Shown here: positions 45,142 to 53,794 of the stretch, piece by piece
Position numbering within the stretch: the stretch's first letter is position 1
Layout: each line of letters opens with the position of its first letter
NCBI GenBank assembly: GCA_963815185.1
Contig: CAWFGC010000004.1
Coordinates: forward strand, 186,001-250,000
Direction: 5' to 3'
Source: SHZL01 sp963815185
Lineage (GTDB): Bacteria > Pseudomonadota > Gammaproteobacteria > Xanthomonadales > SZUA-36
Length of the DNA stretch: 64,000 nt
Translations under genes and position numbers: made by a program
The notes under the pieces: generated by a model
Told to the model about the DNA's origin: nothing
Database searches by the model: none
Seen by the model: only the letters and a program-made list of their open reading frames with translations

Positions 45142-45674
45142 TCGGGGTGAATCAGGAACAGAACGGTTCCTTCCTCCACCAGACTGTTGCTTTCCGCGCA
45201 GATCTTGGCAATGCGCCCCTTGGTTTCGGCCATCACCTGGCGGAAACACTTCATCACTTCAAGCAGACACACAACGGTGTCTTCCTGGACCTCGTCACCG
45301 ACTTCTACGAACGGGGGCTCCTCCGGGCTGGGCTTGCGATAAAACACGCTGGTCACGTTGGCCGTGATCGGCACCAACCCTTCTTCCGAAATGGCCTCGG
45401 GTTCTGCCGCGGCTACGGGCGCCTCAACTGCCGCCGCTGCTTCAGCCTGCGGCTTTGGAGCCGGTATTGCAGCCGGTGTCACACTTGGCGCCCGGGCCTC
45501 AACCGCTGCGGCGGAAGCCGCGGCGGGTGGACCAAAGATGTCTCTGCCACCACCGCTGACTTTGCCCTTGGTCACCACCAGTTTCATTTCGCCGGTATCG
45601 ATATACAGCTCGGTGTCCTTGCACTCCTTGACCAGTGCCAGCACTTCCATCACGTCATCTATGTTTAAAGTCAT
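45138..45674 (-). CDS. Biotin carboxyl carrier protein, copy 1
   Basis: The 178-residue protein has an AccB-like N-terminal segment (MTLNIDDVMEVLALVKECKD ... YIDTGEMKL), an Ala/Pro-rich linker (about 50-95) and a biotinyl domain with CLLEVMKCFRQV; Lys142 is the expected biotinylation site. FVEVGDEVQEDTVV and EEGTVLFLI complete the fold. It is nearly identical from residue 95 on to copy 2 at 49607, and even the ribosome-binding region AAAGGAGTCAGGTG is shared. It is encoded just after a carboxyltransferase-like gene, so it probably carries CO2 to that subunit. Confidence 0.95.
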   Translation of the reverse strand: MTLNIDDVMEVLALVKECKDTELYIDTGEMKLVVTKGKVSGGGRDIFGPPAAASAAAVEARAPSVTPAAIPAPKPQAEAAAAVEAPVAAAEPEAISEEGLVPITANVTSVFYRKPSPEEPPFVEVGDEVQEDTVVCLLEVMKCFRQVMAETKGRIAKICAESNSLVEEGTVLFLIHPE

Positions 45675-45714
45675 ACACCTGACTCCTTTGAAGATTAATC
45701 TCTTTCCTGCCCGT

Positions 45715-47217
45715 TCAATGGCGCCGATAGTCGAAAAAGCTCTTGCCCTTTTGTAACTGCAGGCGGCTGATATCCTGGTCCTTGCTCAATTCCTTCAGCA
45801 ACAGCGCCACCGGTTGTTTGCCGGTATACCAGGTTTTGGGTGGCTGGCATTGCTTGATCTCTTCATCCCCTTTCATAATGTGGTACAGCATGAAATCCTC
45901 GTCCGAAGCATTGGTCATGCCGTAACTCGCCCGAATCTTGTTAACCGAGCCTTCATCCGCCTCGAGTTCCTTTTTCTTCGCATACTTGGCGGCAATAGGT
46001 TTGGCATTGGGGTGGCTCAGGAGCCGGTCCTTGATTTCAGGTTTCATCCAGGGCACACCGGCGTCCTCCCAGCCCCAGACGCCCAATGCGACCTCGATCA
46101 TGCAATCGAGCACTTCCTTGTAACGCTTTCCGGTTGCTACATTGACGGCGGCCTGCGACACCACGAACTGGGACATCGGGGTAATCATGATGGGATTGCC
46201 GAGATCATCGATGATGCGCACCACTTCGTCCAGCACCTCATCCAGCTTGTCGCCCAGACCCAGAATCGCCAATTGATTTTTCAGATTCGAGATCACGCCG
46301 CCGGGGATCTGGTGCCGGTAAACGCCGTGATCGTATTCCATCGGGGCGCCGACCGGCAGGCCTTCCAGTTTTGCGATCCGGGTCAGACGTTCCTCGACCA
46401 CATCGAGCACGTCGGTATTGGTGATATTGTGCTCCAGCCCCAACACCCTGGCGTTGTGCATTGCATTGAAAATGGAAACGTGGGAGGAACCGGACGCCAG
46501 CGGCGGAATACAGGTGTGAACGCCCTCGACACCCAATTTCATCGCCTCCACCACGACCAGCCCCTGGTAGGTACTCATGCCGTGCGTGTGCAGATTGATC
46601 GGCACGCCCTTGGCCTCTTTCTGAATGGCCGGCAGCAAGGTCCTGATTCGATCCAGCGATAACAATCCACCGGCATCCTTGAGCCAGAACGAATCGGGCT
46701 TGTATTCCATCAGCCTTTTCGTCAGGTTGGCATAATACTCGTCGGTTGTGCGCGGGGACGGGTAATAGCAAATCAGGGGTTCAAAATCCAGGCCGATGTC
46801 TCTGGCCATCGGTACCAGCCACGGAAAATCACGATCGAGTTCATTGCGCGTATTGGCCAATGTGTAAAACCGGCAGGCCCCGGTGACTCGGGCATTCAAT
46901 TCGTAGAAAAACCGCACCATCGATCGCGATTCGGGCTCGTCGATCAGACTGATGCAATTGAGTATGGAAATCATGACTTTCGTTCTGGTCAGTTTTTGCT
47001 TGAACAAACGCATGATTTCCCAGGGATCTTCCTTGAAAAAGCGCACGCACATTTTCATGAAGGTCGCATGCATCGGGATATCGACATAGTGATAGCCGGC
47101 CTGGTCGATTTCGCTGAGCACCGCATCGTACATGCCGTGGGTCATCTTCATCGCCCAAACGCTCTGCGAGCCGTCGCGAAGCGTCACGTCTGAAAACATT
47201 ACTTTCTTGCTGCTCAC
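45715..47217 (-). CDS. HMGL-fold carboxyltransferase-like protein (5S/PycB family)
   Basis: The 500-residue intact protein (GTG start) is homologous to transcarboxylase 5S and oxaloacetate decarboxylase alpha/PycB carboxyltransferase domains. Conserved are FSDVTLRDGSQSVWAMKM, WLKDAGGLLSLD (carbamylated metal-ligand Lys), NLHTHGMSTYQG (metal-ligand His pair), HQIPGGVISNLKNQL and TPMSQFVVSQAAVNV. The LRGQN/LRGAN motif whose Arg binds pyruvate in known enzymes reads ISILNCIS here, and DAHQS reads DGSQS. Substrate specificity is therefore probably not pyruvate. Biotin carrier and biotin carboxylase genes are adjacent, so it is likely the carboxyltransferase of a multisubunit carboxylase. Confidence 0.9.
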   Translation of the reverse strand: MSSKKVMFSDVTLRDGSQSVWAMKMTHGMYDAVLSEIDQAGYHYVDIPMHATFMKMCVRFFKEDPWEIMRLFKQKLTRTKVMISILNCISLIDEPESRSMVRFFYELNARVTGACRFYTLANTRNELDRDFPWLVPMARDIGLDFEPLICYYPSPRTTDEYYANLTKRLMEYKPDSFWLKDAGGLLSLDRIRTLLPAIQKEAKGVPINLHTHGMSTYQGLVVVEAMKLGVEGVHTCIPPLASGSSHVSIFNAMHNARVLGLEHNITNTDVLDVVEERLTRIAKLEGLPVGAPMEYDHGVYRHQIPGGVISNLKNQLAILGLGDKLDEVLDEVVRIIDDLGNPIMITPMSQFVVSQAAVNVATGKRYKEVLDCMIEVALGVWGWEDAGVPWMKPEIKDRLLSHPNAKPIAAKYAKKKELEADEGSVNKIRASYGMTNASDEDFMLYHIMKGDEEIKQCQPPKTWYTGKQPVALLLKELSKDQDISRLQLQKGKSFFDYRRH

Positions 47218-47454
47218 GGTTCTGTTTCCTTGTCGGGTCCAGCCTTCACACGAGCCAAGCGCAACCCATATCGAAAATGGCCTGTCCCGCCATGATCATA
47301 GCAGGGCGGCAGGTCGTGTCAAAAAGCCTATCCATTGTGAATGGACAATTGAGAAAAATTAGTGATTTCGGTCAGCAAACACAAGGCAGAGTCGATGACA
47401 GATACGCTAATTGAGACAATAGGCTGTCAAATGCCCCAGTTAAGCAGGGCTGGC

Positions 47455-48183
47455 CTAATGGAAATTGTACTGCGTTATTTCACTCATCATGGCCGCGCTG
47501 CCCTCGGTAAGCAGCCTGTATATCATGGTTGGCAGGGTAAGCTCGTATAAGGACAGACGGGAATCCGCCAACTGGACGATCTTGATGAAATCTTCGTCAC
47601 TGGGCATCGAGCGGCGAATATCAGGCTGCAGTTTAGATTCGGGTGCGCACCTTTCGGGCGGGCTGATCGCATGGTGCCCGGAGCAGGACGGCGGCCGCAG
47701 CGCGTAAATGGAGCATTGATTGTCCAGCAGAAACGGGCAGGGGATGTTCGCGCGAAAATAGCGCGTGGATAGCGGCCTGGTATCCCGAATCACAAGATCG
47801 ATTGGCAGCGATGACGACAGCGCCTGGATGCGCCTGCCGTCGATGTCGTCCGCAATGGATTTCCCTTGTTCCTGCCACCGTTCATAATGATCCAGAAATT
47901 GCTTCAGCAGGTCTTTTCTTTTGTACAGGTAATCAACAATTACGATTCCCTGGGCCAAAGACACGGTCACGTAGTGATAGCAACAATAAGTGCAGCCTTT
48001 GCGGCAGCTGATTGTTTCCCCGTCTTCAGCCAGGGATTTAATCAGTGAATCGAAGGCATCCTCGCGGCTCTTTGTCAGTTGGGCAAGGTACTTCCGGCAG
48101 AACTCCTTGCGCCACTCACCATGCGAACCTTTCTTTTCCTTGTCTTCGGTTCTCCGGATCCGCAAAGGAAGTTGCTTCACCAC
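47455..48183 (-). CDS. YkgJ-like cysteine-cluster protein
   Basis: The 242-residue protein (GTG start) has CRKGCTYCCYHYVTVS at about residues 60-75, CPFLLDNQCSIYALRPPSC near 150-170 and a later CAPESK. This is the spaced-Cys signature of the YkgJ/CxxCxxCC family, thought to bind Zn or an Fe-S cluster. No membrane segment is seen. It follows the biotin carboxylase gene by 9 bases and so is in its operon. The function is unknown; a role in metal supply or maturation of the carboxyltransferase is a guess from context. Confidence 0.85.
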   Translation of the reverse strand: MVKQLPLRIRRTEDKEKKGSHGEWRKEFCRKYLAQLTKSREDAFDSLIKSLAEDGETISCRKGCTYCCYHYVTVSLAQGIVIVDYLYKRKDLLKQFLDHYERWQEQGKSIADDIDGRRIQALSSSLPIDLVIRDTRPLSTRYFRANIPCPFLLDNQCSIYALRPPSCSGHHAISPPERCAPESKLQPDIRRSMPSDEDFIKIVQLADSRLSLYELTLPTMIYRLLTEGSAAMMSEITQYNFH

Positions 48184-48192
48184 CTAAAAAAC

Positions 48193-49581
48193 TCAACCAT
48201 TTGTTTCAGCCGTTCCCAGAAAGCCGGGTAATACGGTTGTTTCTATCCATTTGACATTGATATCGCCCTGCGCAAACTCGGGCTGGCTGATCAGGTAGCG
48301 AAGAAAGGGTATGTTCGATTTAATGCCCTCGATTTCAAAGCTGGCCAGGGCTGTTTTCAAATTCGCCAGGGCATGATCACGATCGTCACCGGTGGCAATG
48401 AGCTTGGCAATCAGCGAATCGTAGAATGGGCTGATCTTGTATCCCTGGTAGCAGTGCGTATCGACGCGAACGTGGTCGCCGAAAGGCACCGCAAAACGCG
48501 TTATCGTTCCAGGGGTCGGCATGAAACCATGCATCGCGTCCTCGGCGGTTACGCGGCATTCGATCGCATGCCCCTTGAAATGAATGTCGGATTGTTTCAG
48601 CGACAGCGGGTGTCCCAGTGCAATCCGGATCTGTTCCCTGACCAGATCTACACCGGTGATTTCCTCGGTAACGGGATGCTCTACCTGAATTCGCGTATTC
48701 ACTTCCATGAAATAAAATTGATTTCGATCCCGGTCCACCAGGAACTCGACGGTGCCGGCGTTGTTGTAATCGATGCCTTTTGCAAGTTTGACCGCGGCGG
48801 CCGACATTCCGTCCAGCAAATCATCGGCAAGGCCGATTGGCCGCGCCTCTTCGACCACTTTCTGGTAACGCCGCTGCGAGGAGCAGTCCCGCTGGCCCAG
48901 GTGGATGATTCTGCCAAAATTGTCACCCAGAATTTGCACCTCGACATGCCGCGCGTTCTGAACGTATCGCTCCACAAACAGCGTTGGGTCGCCAAAGGCC
49001 TGCCGCGCCTCGTTGGAAGCCATGTCGAAGGCGCTTTTCAAGTCCTTGACCTGGTGGACGATACGCATGCCCCGGCCGCCACCACCTGCAGAAGCTTTGA
49101 TCAGCACCGGGAAGCCGATTTTTTCGGCAAAGGCTTCCACTGCCTTGAAGTCGACCAGACCCTGGCTGCCCTCATTGATCGGCACATCGCATTCCGTGGC
49201 AATATTTCTGGCGCTGATTTTGTCGCCCAATGAGCGCATGGTTGCAGACCGCGGGCCGACGAAGACGATGCCATTTTCTTCGCAGGCTTTGGGCAGTTCC
49301 GGGTTTTCGGCCAGGAATCCATAGCCGGGATGAATCGCATCCGCGCCGGTTCCCTTCGCGGTTGCAATGATCATCGGAATATTCAGATAGCTCAAATTGA
49401 CCTGGGGAGGGCCAATACACACCACCTTGTCCGCCAGTTTGGCAGGCAGACTTTCTGTGTCGGCTTCCGAAGCCACCAATATCGTTTCGAGATCGCTCTC
49501 TTCGCAGGCTTTTATGATCCGGACCGCAATCTCGCCTCTGTTCGCGATCAAAATGCGTTTTCTTCTCATCGTTCCGGCCAC
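48193..49581 (-). CDS. Biotin carboxylase subunit (AccC-like)
   Basis: The 462-residue protein has the full biotin carboxylase layout: KRILIANRGEIAVRIIKAC, DAIHPGYGFLAEN, the ATP-grasp glycine loop KASAGGGGRGMRIV, HVEVQILGD, HLGQRDCSSQRRYQKVVEE, FYFMEVNTRIQVEHPVTE and GHAIECRVTAED. All main ATP- and bicarbonate-binding motifs are present; HLGERDCSxQRR is changed to HLGQRDCSSQRR. It carboxylates biotin on the carrier proteins using ATP and bicarbonate. The upstream neighbour is carrier copy 2 (26 bases). It is the only biotin carboxylase in the window and would have to serve all the carboxyltransferase paralogues. Confidence 0.95.
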   Translation of the reverse strand: MAGTMRRKRILIANRGEIAVRIIKACEESDLETILVASEADTESLPAKLADKVVCIGPPQVNLSYLNIPMIIATAKGTGADAIHPGYGFLAENPELPKACEENGIVFVGPRSATMRSLGDKISARNIATECDVPINEGSQGLVDFKAVEAFAEKIGFPVLIKASAGGGGRGMRIVHQVKDLKSAFDMASNEARQAFGDPTLFVERYVQNARHVEVQILGDNFGRIIHLGQRDCSSQRRYQKVVEEARPIGLADDLLDGMSAAAVKLAKGIDYNNAGTVEFLVDRDRNQFYFMEVNTRIQVEHPVTEEITGVDLVREQIRIALGHPLSLKQSDIHFKGHAIECRVTAEDAMHGFMPTPGTITRFAVPFGDHVRVDTHCYQGYKISPFYDSLIAKLIATGDDRDHALANLKTALASFEIEGIKSNIPFLRYLISQPEFAQGDINVKWIETTVLPGFLGTAETNG

Positions 49582-49606
49582 TCCATGTAAGTACGTCGTC
49601 AGTCCA

Positions 49607-50149
49607 TCATTCGGGGCGAATCAGGAACAGGACGGTTCCTTCTTCCACCAGGCTGTTGCTTTCCGCACAGATTTTGGCGATACGGCCCCCGGTTTCGGCC
49701 ATCACCTGGCGGAAACACTTCATCACTTCGAGCAGGCAGACCACGGTATCTTCCTGGACCTCGTCTCCGACTTCGACAAAGGGCGGCTCTTCCGGGCTGG
49801 GTTTGCGATAAAACACACTGGTCACATTGGCTGTGATCGGCACCAGCCCTTCTTCAGACATGGCCTCGGATTCTGTCGCGGCCGGTGCTGCTGCCTCAAC
49901 TACAGGTGCGGCTGCAGCAGCCTGCGGCTGTGCTTGCGGGACCGCCACGGGAGCCGCGCTCACGTCGCGAGATTCAACTGGTTCTGCCAGGTTCACACCC
50001 GCGGGCTCAAAGAAACCTCTGCCACCGCCGCTGACCTTCCCCTTGACCAGCGAGAGTTTCATCTCACCGGTATCGATATGCAATTCGGTATCCTTGCATT
50101 CCTTGACCAGGGCCAGCACTTCCATCACATCGTCAATGTTCAAACTCAT
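49607..50149 (-). CDS. Biotin carboxyl carrier protein, copy 2
   Basis: The 180-residue paralogue of the 45138 gene has the same N-terminal segment MSLNIDDVMEVLALVKECKD, a different linker, and the biotinyl domain CLLEVMKCFRQVMAET. AAGGAGTCAGGTG precedes the ATG. It heads the operon with biotin carboxylase. The almost unchanged biotinyl domains and different linkers point to a recent duplication, with the domain held constant to fit one carboxylase. Confidence 0.95.
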   Translation of the reverse strand: MSLNIDDVMEVLALVKECKDTELHIDTGEMKLSLVKGKVSGGGRGFFEPAGVNLAEPVESRDVSAAPVAVPQAQPQAAAAAPVVEAAAPAATESEAMSEEGLVPITANVTSVFYRKPSPEEPPFVEVGDEVQEDTVVCLLEVMKCFRQVMAETGGRIAKICAESNSLVEEGTVLFLIRPE

Positions 50150-50443
50150 TCACCTGACTCCTTTTCCAGGCCGATTGCCGGATTCTCGCAACACTGATGA
50201 CGCCCGTCATTAACCGCTTTGAGGGCGGCCATACAATATGATATTAACTATTTTCATGGCGCATGACACAGGATTTGCATCAATAAACCAACTACTTGAG
50301 ACAAAAAATGAGGAAATGCCACATTTAATCCGGCCTGCCTTCAGTTTTTGTCTTTTTAGTGGCAAGGTGATTGAAGTGATTTCAGGTTTCAAGGGCGCTA
50401 TCCGCCAGATTTCCTGCGGAAGGTTTTGGTAAAGGAGATGACC

Positions 50444-51205
50444 ATGGGCAGACTTGACAGTAAGGTTGGTTTGATCACCGGCGCTGCATCGGGATTGGGA
50501 AAAGCAATGGCGCAACGGTTCAAGGCCGAAGGCGCTCGAGTTTTTATTGCTGATATCAACCGGGATTTGGGTGAACAGGTCAGTGCGGAACTGGGCGCCG
50601 GCGTGGAATTTCTTTATCTGGATGTGGCGGATGCCGATTCATGGCAGCGATGTTTTTCGGCCATCAAGGAACAATCGGAGCAGCTGGACATTCTGGTAAA
50701 CAGTGCCGCCATCCTGGTGTTTGACAATATAGAGACAGCAACGCTGGAGCAATGGGAACGGGTTCAGAAGATCAACGGAACGGGAATGTTTCTTGGCTGC
50801 AAATACGGTGTCGAAATGATGAAAGAGCGCACAAAGGCGGGCTCCATCATCAATTTGTCTTCAGCGGGCTCCGAGCGTTCATCGCCGGAGAATCTGAGTT
50901 ATTGTGCCAGCAAGGCGCTGGTGCGCAATCTGACAATTACCGTAGCGCTGCATTGCGCCAACCAGGGATACCCGATCAGATGCAATTCGCTCCATCCGGG
51001 AGTAGTCGACACACCGATGATTCGTGGTGATGTCAAAGGGAAGGAACTCGATGTCATGATGGCCGCGTTTGCCGATGTCCATCCTATGGGGCGAACGGCA
51101 ACCGTGGCCGATATTGTTGGGGCGGCGGTGTATATGGCTTCGGACGAATCTGCCTTCATGACAGGGTCGCCGTTAATTGTGGATGGTGGATATACACGGG
51201 CCTAG
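50444..51205 (+). CDS. Short-chain dehydrogenase/reductase (hydroxysteroid-dehydrogenase-like)
   Basis: The 253-residue SDR starts at ATG 50444 (MGRLDSKVGLITG), with AAAGGAG six bases upstream; other starts just upstream are less well placed. It has ITGAASGLG, ADINRD (NAD-type), the variant NSAA in place of NNAG, SIINLSSAGSE, YCASKALV, IRCNSLHPGVVDTPM and IVDGGYTRA. It is similar to the SDRs at 28229 and 56422. It is probably cotranscribed with the ligase at 51254. Confidence 0.9.
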   Translation: MGRLDSKVGLITGAASGLGKAMAQRFKAEGARVFIADINRDLGEQVSAELGAGVEFLYLDVADADSWQRCFSAIKEQSEQLDILVNSAAILVFDNIETATLEQWERVQKINGTGMFLGCKYGVEMMKERTKAGSIINLSSAGSERSSPENLSYCASKALVRNLTITVALHCANQGYPIRCNSLHPGVVDTPMIRGDVKGKELDVMMAAFADVHPMGRTATVADIVGAAVYMASDESAFMTGSPLIVDGGYTRA

Positions 51206-51253
51206 AACGACTTTTAACGGACATTGATACGGAAGTTGCAACGAGGTAACAGC

Positions 51254-52838
51254 ATGTACTTGACTGACGCCGGCGAAATTGCCGAACAATTTCAATTCAG
51301 AAATGAAAACATCGGGTCCTTGCTGCGGGAGTGGGTAACACAACAGCCCGAGAAGGTGTTCATGCATTGGCATCCTTTTTCCGGGGAACCCAGGACATGG
51401 ACCTATCAGCAGTTTTGGGACGATGTCTGGGCCGTCGCCGGTGGGCTGCAGCAACGGGGCGTAAAAATCGGGGACAAGGTCATCTTGCATTGCGACAACT
51501 GTCCCGAGACGGTGATTACCTGGTACGCCTGCGCGCTGATTGGCGCGGTTGCGGTCACCACCAACACCGGTGCAACCGCAACGGAAATGGAGCACTTTGT
51601 TTCCAAGACCCAGCCCGTGGCAGCGATTACCCAGCCCAAATACCTGGAATTGGTGTCCAGGTTCAAAGATCGCTTTACGTGGATGGCAGTCACCGCGGCA
51701 AACAGTGACGGGAGTGTTGCCGATTCTGCAGACAATCCACCTTTTGAATTATTTTCGGCTCTGCAGGACAAAACCGGGAGCGTGGTGCTGGCCGACTGCG
51801 GCGCAATGTCGCCGGCAGGCATCCTTTTCACGTCCGGCACCACCGGGTTGTCCAAGGCGGTGGTTCACACCCATGGCAACTGGTTGTGGTCGGCGACGAT
51901 GGGGCCTCTGAACATCGATATGCACCACGACGATGTAATGCTGGCCTATATGCCGTTTTTCCATGTCAATGCGCAAATGTGGGCGACCGCCATTGCTCTG
52001 GGGGTTGGCGCCAGCATCGTTTTATTGCCCAAGGTGACGGTAAGCCGATTTTGGCCGATTGTTCAGGAATACGGCGTTACCCATATGACCATGATGCCAT
52101 TGGTGCTCGGTGTCGCCTCAAAGAATGTGCCCAAAGAGCATAACCTGAAACGGATCGGGATGGCCGAACTGTCTGAGGTTTCAAAAGCCTGGCATACCCG
52201 TTTCCACTCCATATTTGGTTCCAGCGAAACCGTGATCCACTGCCTCGTATCCAGCCCGCATCGCCACTGGCCGGACCGGGTGTTGGGGCGGACCGTGCCG
52301 GGGTACCAGTGCCAGGTGGTCAATCCGGAAACGCGAAATCCAAGCAAACCCGGAGAAACGGGCGAGTTGTGGGTGAAAGGCACCCGGGGCGTTCAGTTGT
52401 TTCTTGAATATTACAACGACCCGGAAGCGACGGCATCGGCCTTTGTCGATGGCTGGTTCAGAACCGGAGACGGCATCAGGCTCGGTGAAAACGGCCACCT
52501 GTATTTTACCCAACGGCTCAAGGATATGATCAAGGTCGGTGGCGAGAATGTCGGCGTCGATGAAGTCGAAGCGGTCATGATGCAGATGCCCTGAAGTCAT
52601 GGAAGTGGCGGTAGTGGCCAAGAAAGACCCGGCCCTGGATGAGGTTCCCGTCGCCTTTGTCATCGCTGCCGAGGGAGCAAATCGACAAGAACTCGAAGCC
52701 AGGATCCTCGAGCACTGTCGTGAGCATATGTCGGCGTTCAAGATACCCCGGCATGTCTGCCTCGTGGACGAGTTTCCCAGAGCCTTGCTGAACAAGGTGG
52801 CAAAGAACAAATTACGCGAGATAGCAGAAAAGCTCTAA
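51254..52838 (+). CDS. AMP-forming acyl-CoA ligase with altered P-loop (one apparent frameshift)
   Basis: The protein is about 527 residues after deleting one T near 52593, which restores MMQMPEVMEVAVVAKKDP. It starts MYLTDAGEIAEQFQF at ATG 51254, with GAGGT upstream. Motifs are ILFTSGTTGLSKAVVHTHG, FGSSETVIH, WFRTGDGI, RLKDMIKVGGENVGVDE and ALLNKVAKNKLRE with the C-terminal Lys. The P-loop has SKA where almost all ligases have PKG. It is a paralogue of the ligase at 60143. The substrate is a carboxylic acid of the pathway; MYLTD-type ligases occur here next to SDR and carboxyltransferase genes. Confidence 0.87.
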
Positions 52839-52878
52839 ACGGCAACCTACAGGAAGTGATGTACGCAGCGCAGGGTTT

Positions 52879-53457
52879 CTATTTCCCACGTTTGGCGGCG
52901 TGGTCACCGAGCAGGTTCACGATGAAGTGTGTGATTTCCTCAGGCGACTCCTTCATGTCCCGTTTTAGCCAATGCAGAAAAACGCCGGCAATCCCCGCGA
53001 TTTCGAATTCGATATCGTATTGATTGGATTCAGAAACAGGTAGAAACTCCCTGGCTATTCTTCGCCAGACTTGTGAAAACATTTCCATGAACCAGTGGTT
53101 CAGGTCCCTGGATTGAGCCAAGGGGTTCAAGACGGTTTGATGCTGTCTCCAGAATCTGAAAGCTTCAAGCAGCAGGATATCCAGGGTCAGAGGTTCTCGA
53201 TGTAATTTTCGCACCCGCTCACAGTACAGATCGTATCCGTGATCCATTTGGTAGGCGAATACGTTCTTTTTGTCTTTGAAATGACGATAAAAAGTTTGCC
53301 TGCCCACACCCGCCTTGGAACAAATCGCAGAGATGGTGATCTTTTCATCAGGCTTTGCGGAAATCAATTTGGAGTAAGCCCCCACGATGGATTCGCGGCT
53401 GCAGTCGATTTGAGCTTGCCTGGAGTGACGCGGCTTTGTTCGGGTAGTTTTGGGCAT
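52879..53457 (-). CDS. TetR-family transcriptional regulator
   Basis: The 192-residue protein has HTH at residues about 25-70 (KITISAICSKAGVGRQTFYRHFKDKKNVF) after a basic N-terminal arm (MPKTTRTKPRHSRQ). It is convergent with the ligase at 51254 and divergent from the TonB receptor gene at 53795. An 18-bp AT-rich palindrome in the divergent region (53540-53557) is its likely operator, so it probably controls substrate uptake. Confidence 0.9.
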   Translation of the reverse strand: MPKTTRTKPRHSRQAQIDCSRESIVGAYSKLISAKPDEKITISAICSKAGVGRQTFYRHFKDKKNVFAYQMDHGYDLYCERVRKLHREPLTLDILLLEAFRFWRQHQTVLNPLAQSRDLNHWFMEMFSQVWRRIAREFLPVSESNQYDIEFEIAGIAGVFLHWLKRDMKESPEEITHFIVNLLGDHAAKRGK

Positions 53458-53539
53458 GAGAAGCGACTTACTTTAGCAGTTTCAGGCCTCTGAGTATTAG
53501 CGATATTGCGGTTGTCGCTGGCGGGTTGCAAAAAAAAAC

Positions 53540-53567
53540 AAACAAAATGTTTTGTTTTGTATATAAT
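53540..53567 (+). promoter_or_regulatory. Palindromic operator and -10 box upstream of the TonB receptor gene
   Basis: AAACAAAA-TG-TTTTGTTT (53540-53557) is a perfect inverted repeat with 8-bp arms. TATAAT follows at 53562-53567, so a bound repressor would cover the -35 region. About 225 bases of leader without a recognised gene separate it from the receptor start. The TetR gene divergent from it is the natural candidate binder. Confidence 0.65.
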
Positions 53568-53794
53568 TACAATGTTTGCGCCGGGGCGGCTTTGTCCGGG
53601 ACATCGATTCGGGGTCAATGTCATATGGCTTCCGAACGCAAGCACAGTGAGCGGGCAGGTGGGCCACCAATTGACCTGAATCAGACAGGTCAAAGGGTTT
53701 GCAAGACAGCGCCAGGCCTTTCCGCGTTATATTGAAAAAACGTGCGCGTGGCACACAAGTTCGTTATCAACAGCAACTTACGGAGAACTAAATC

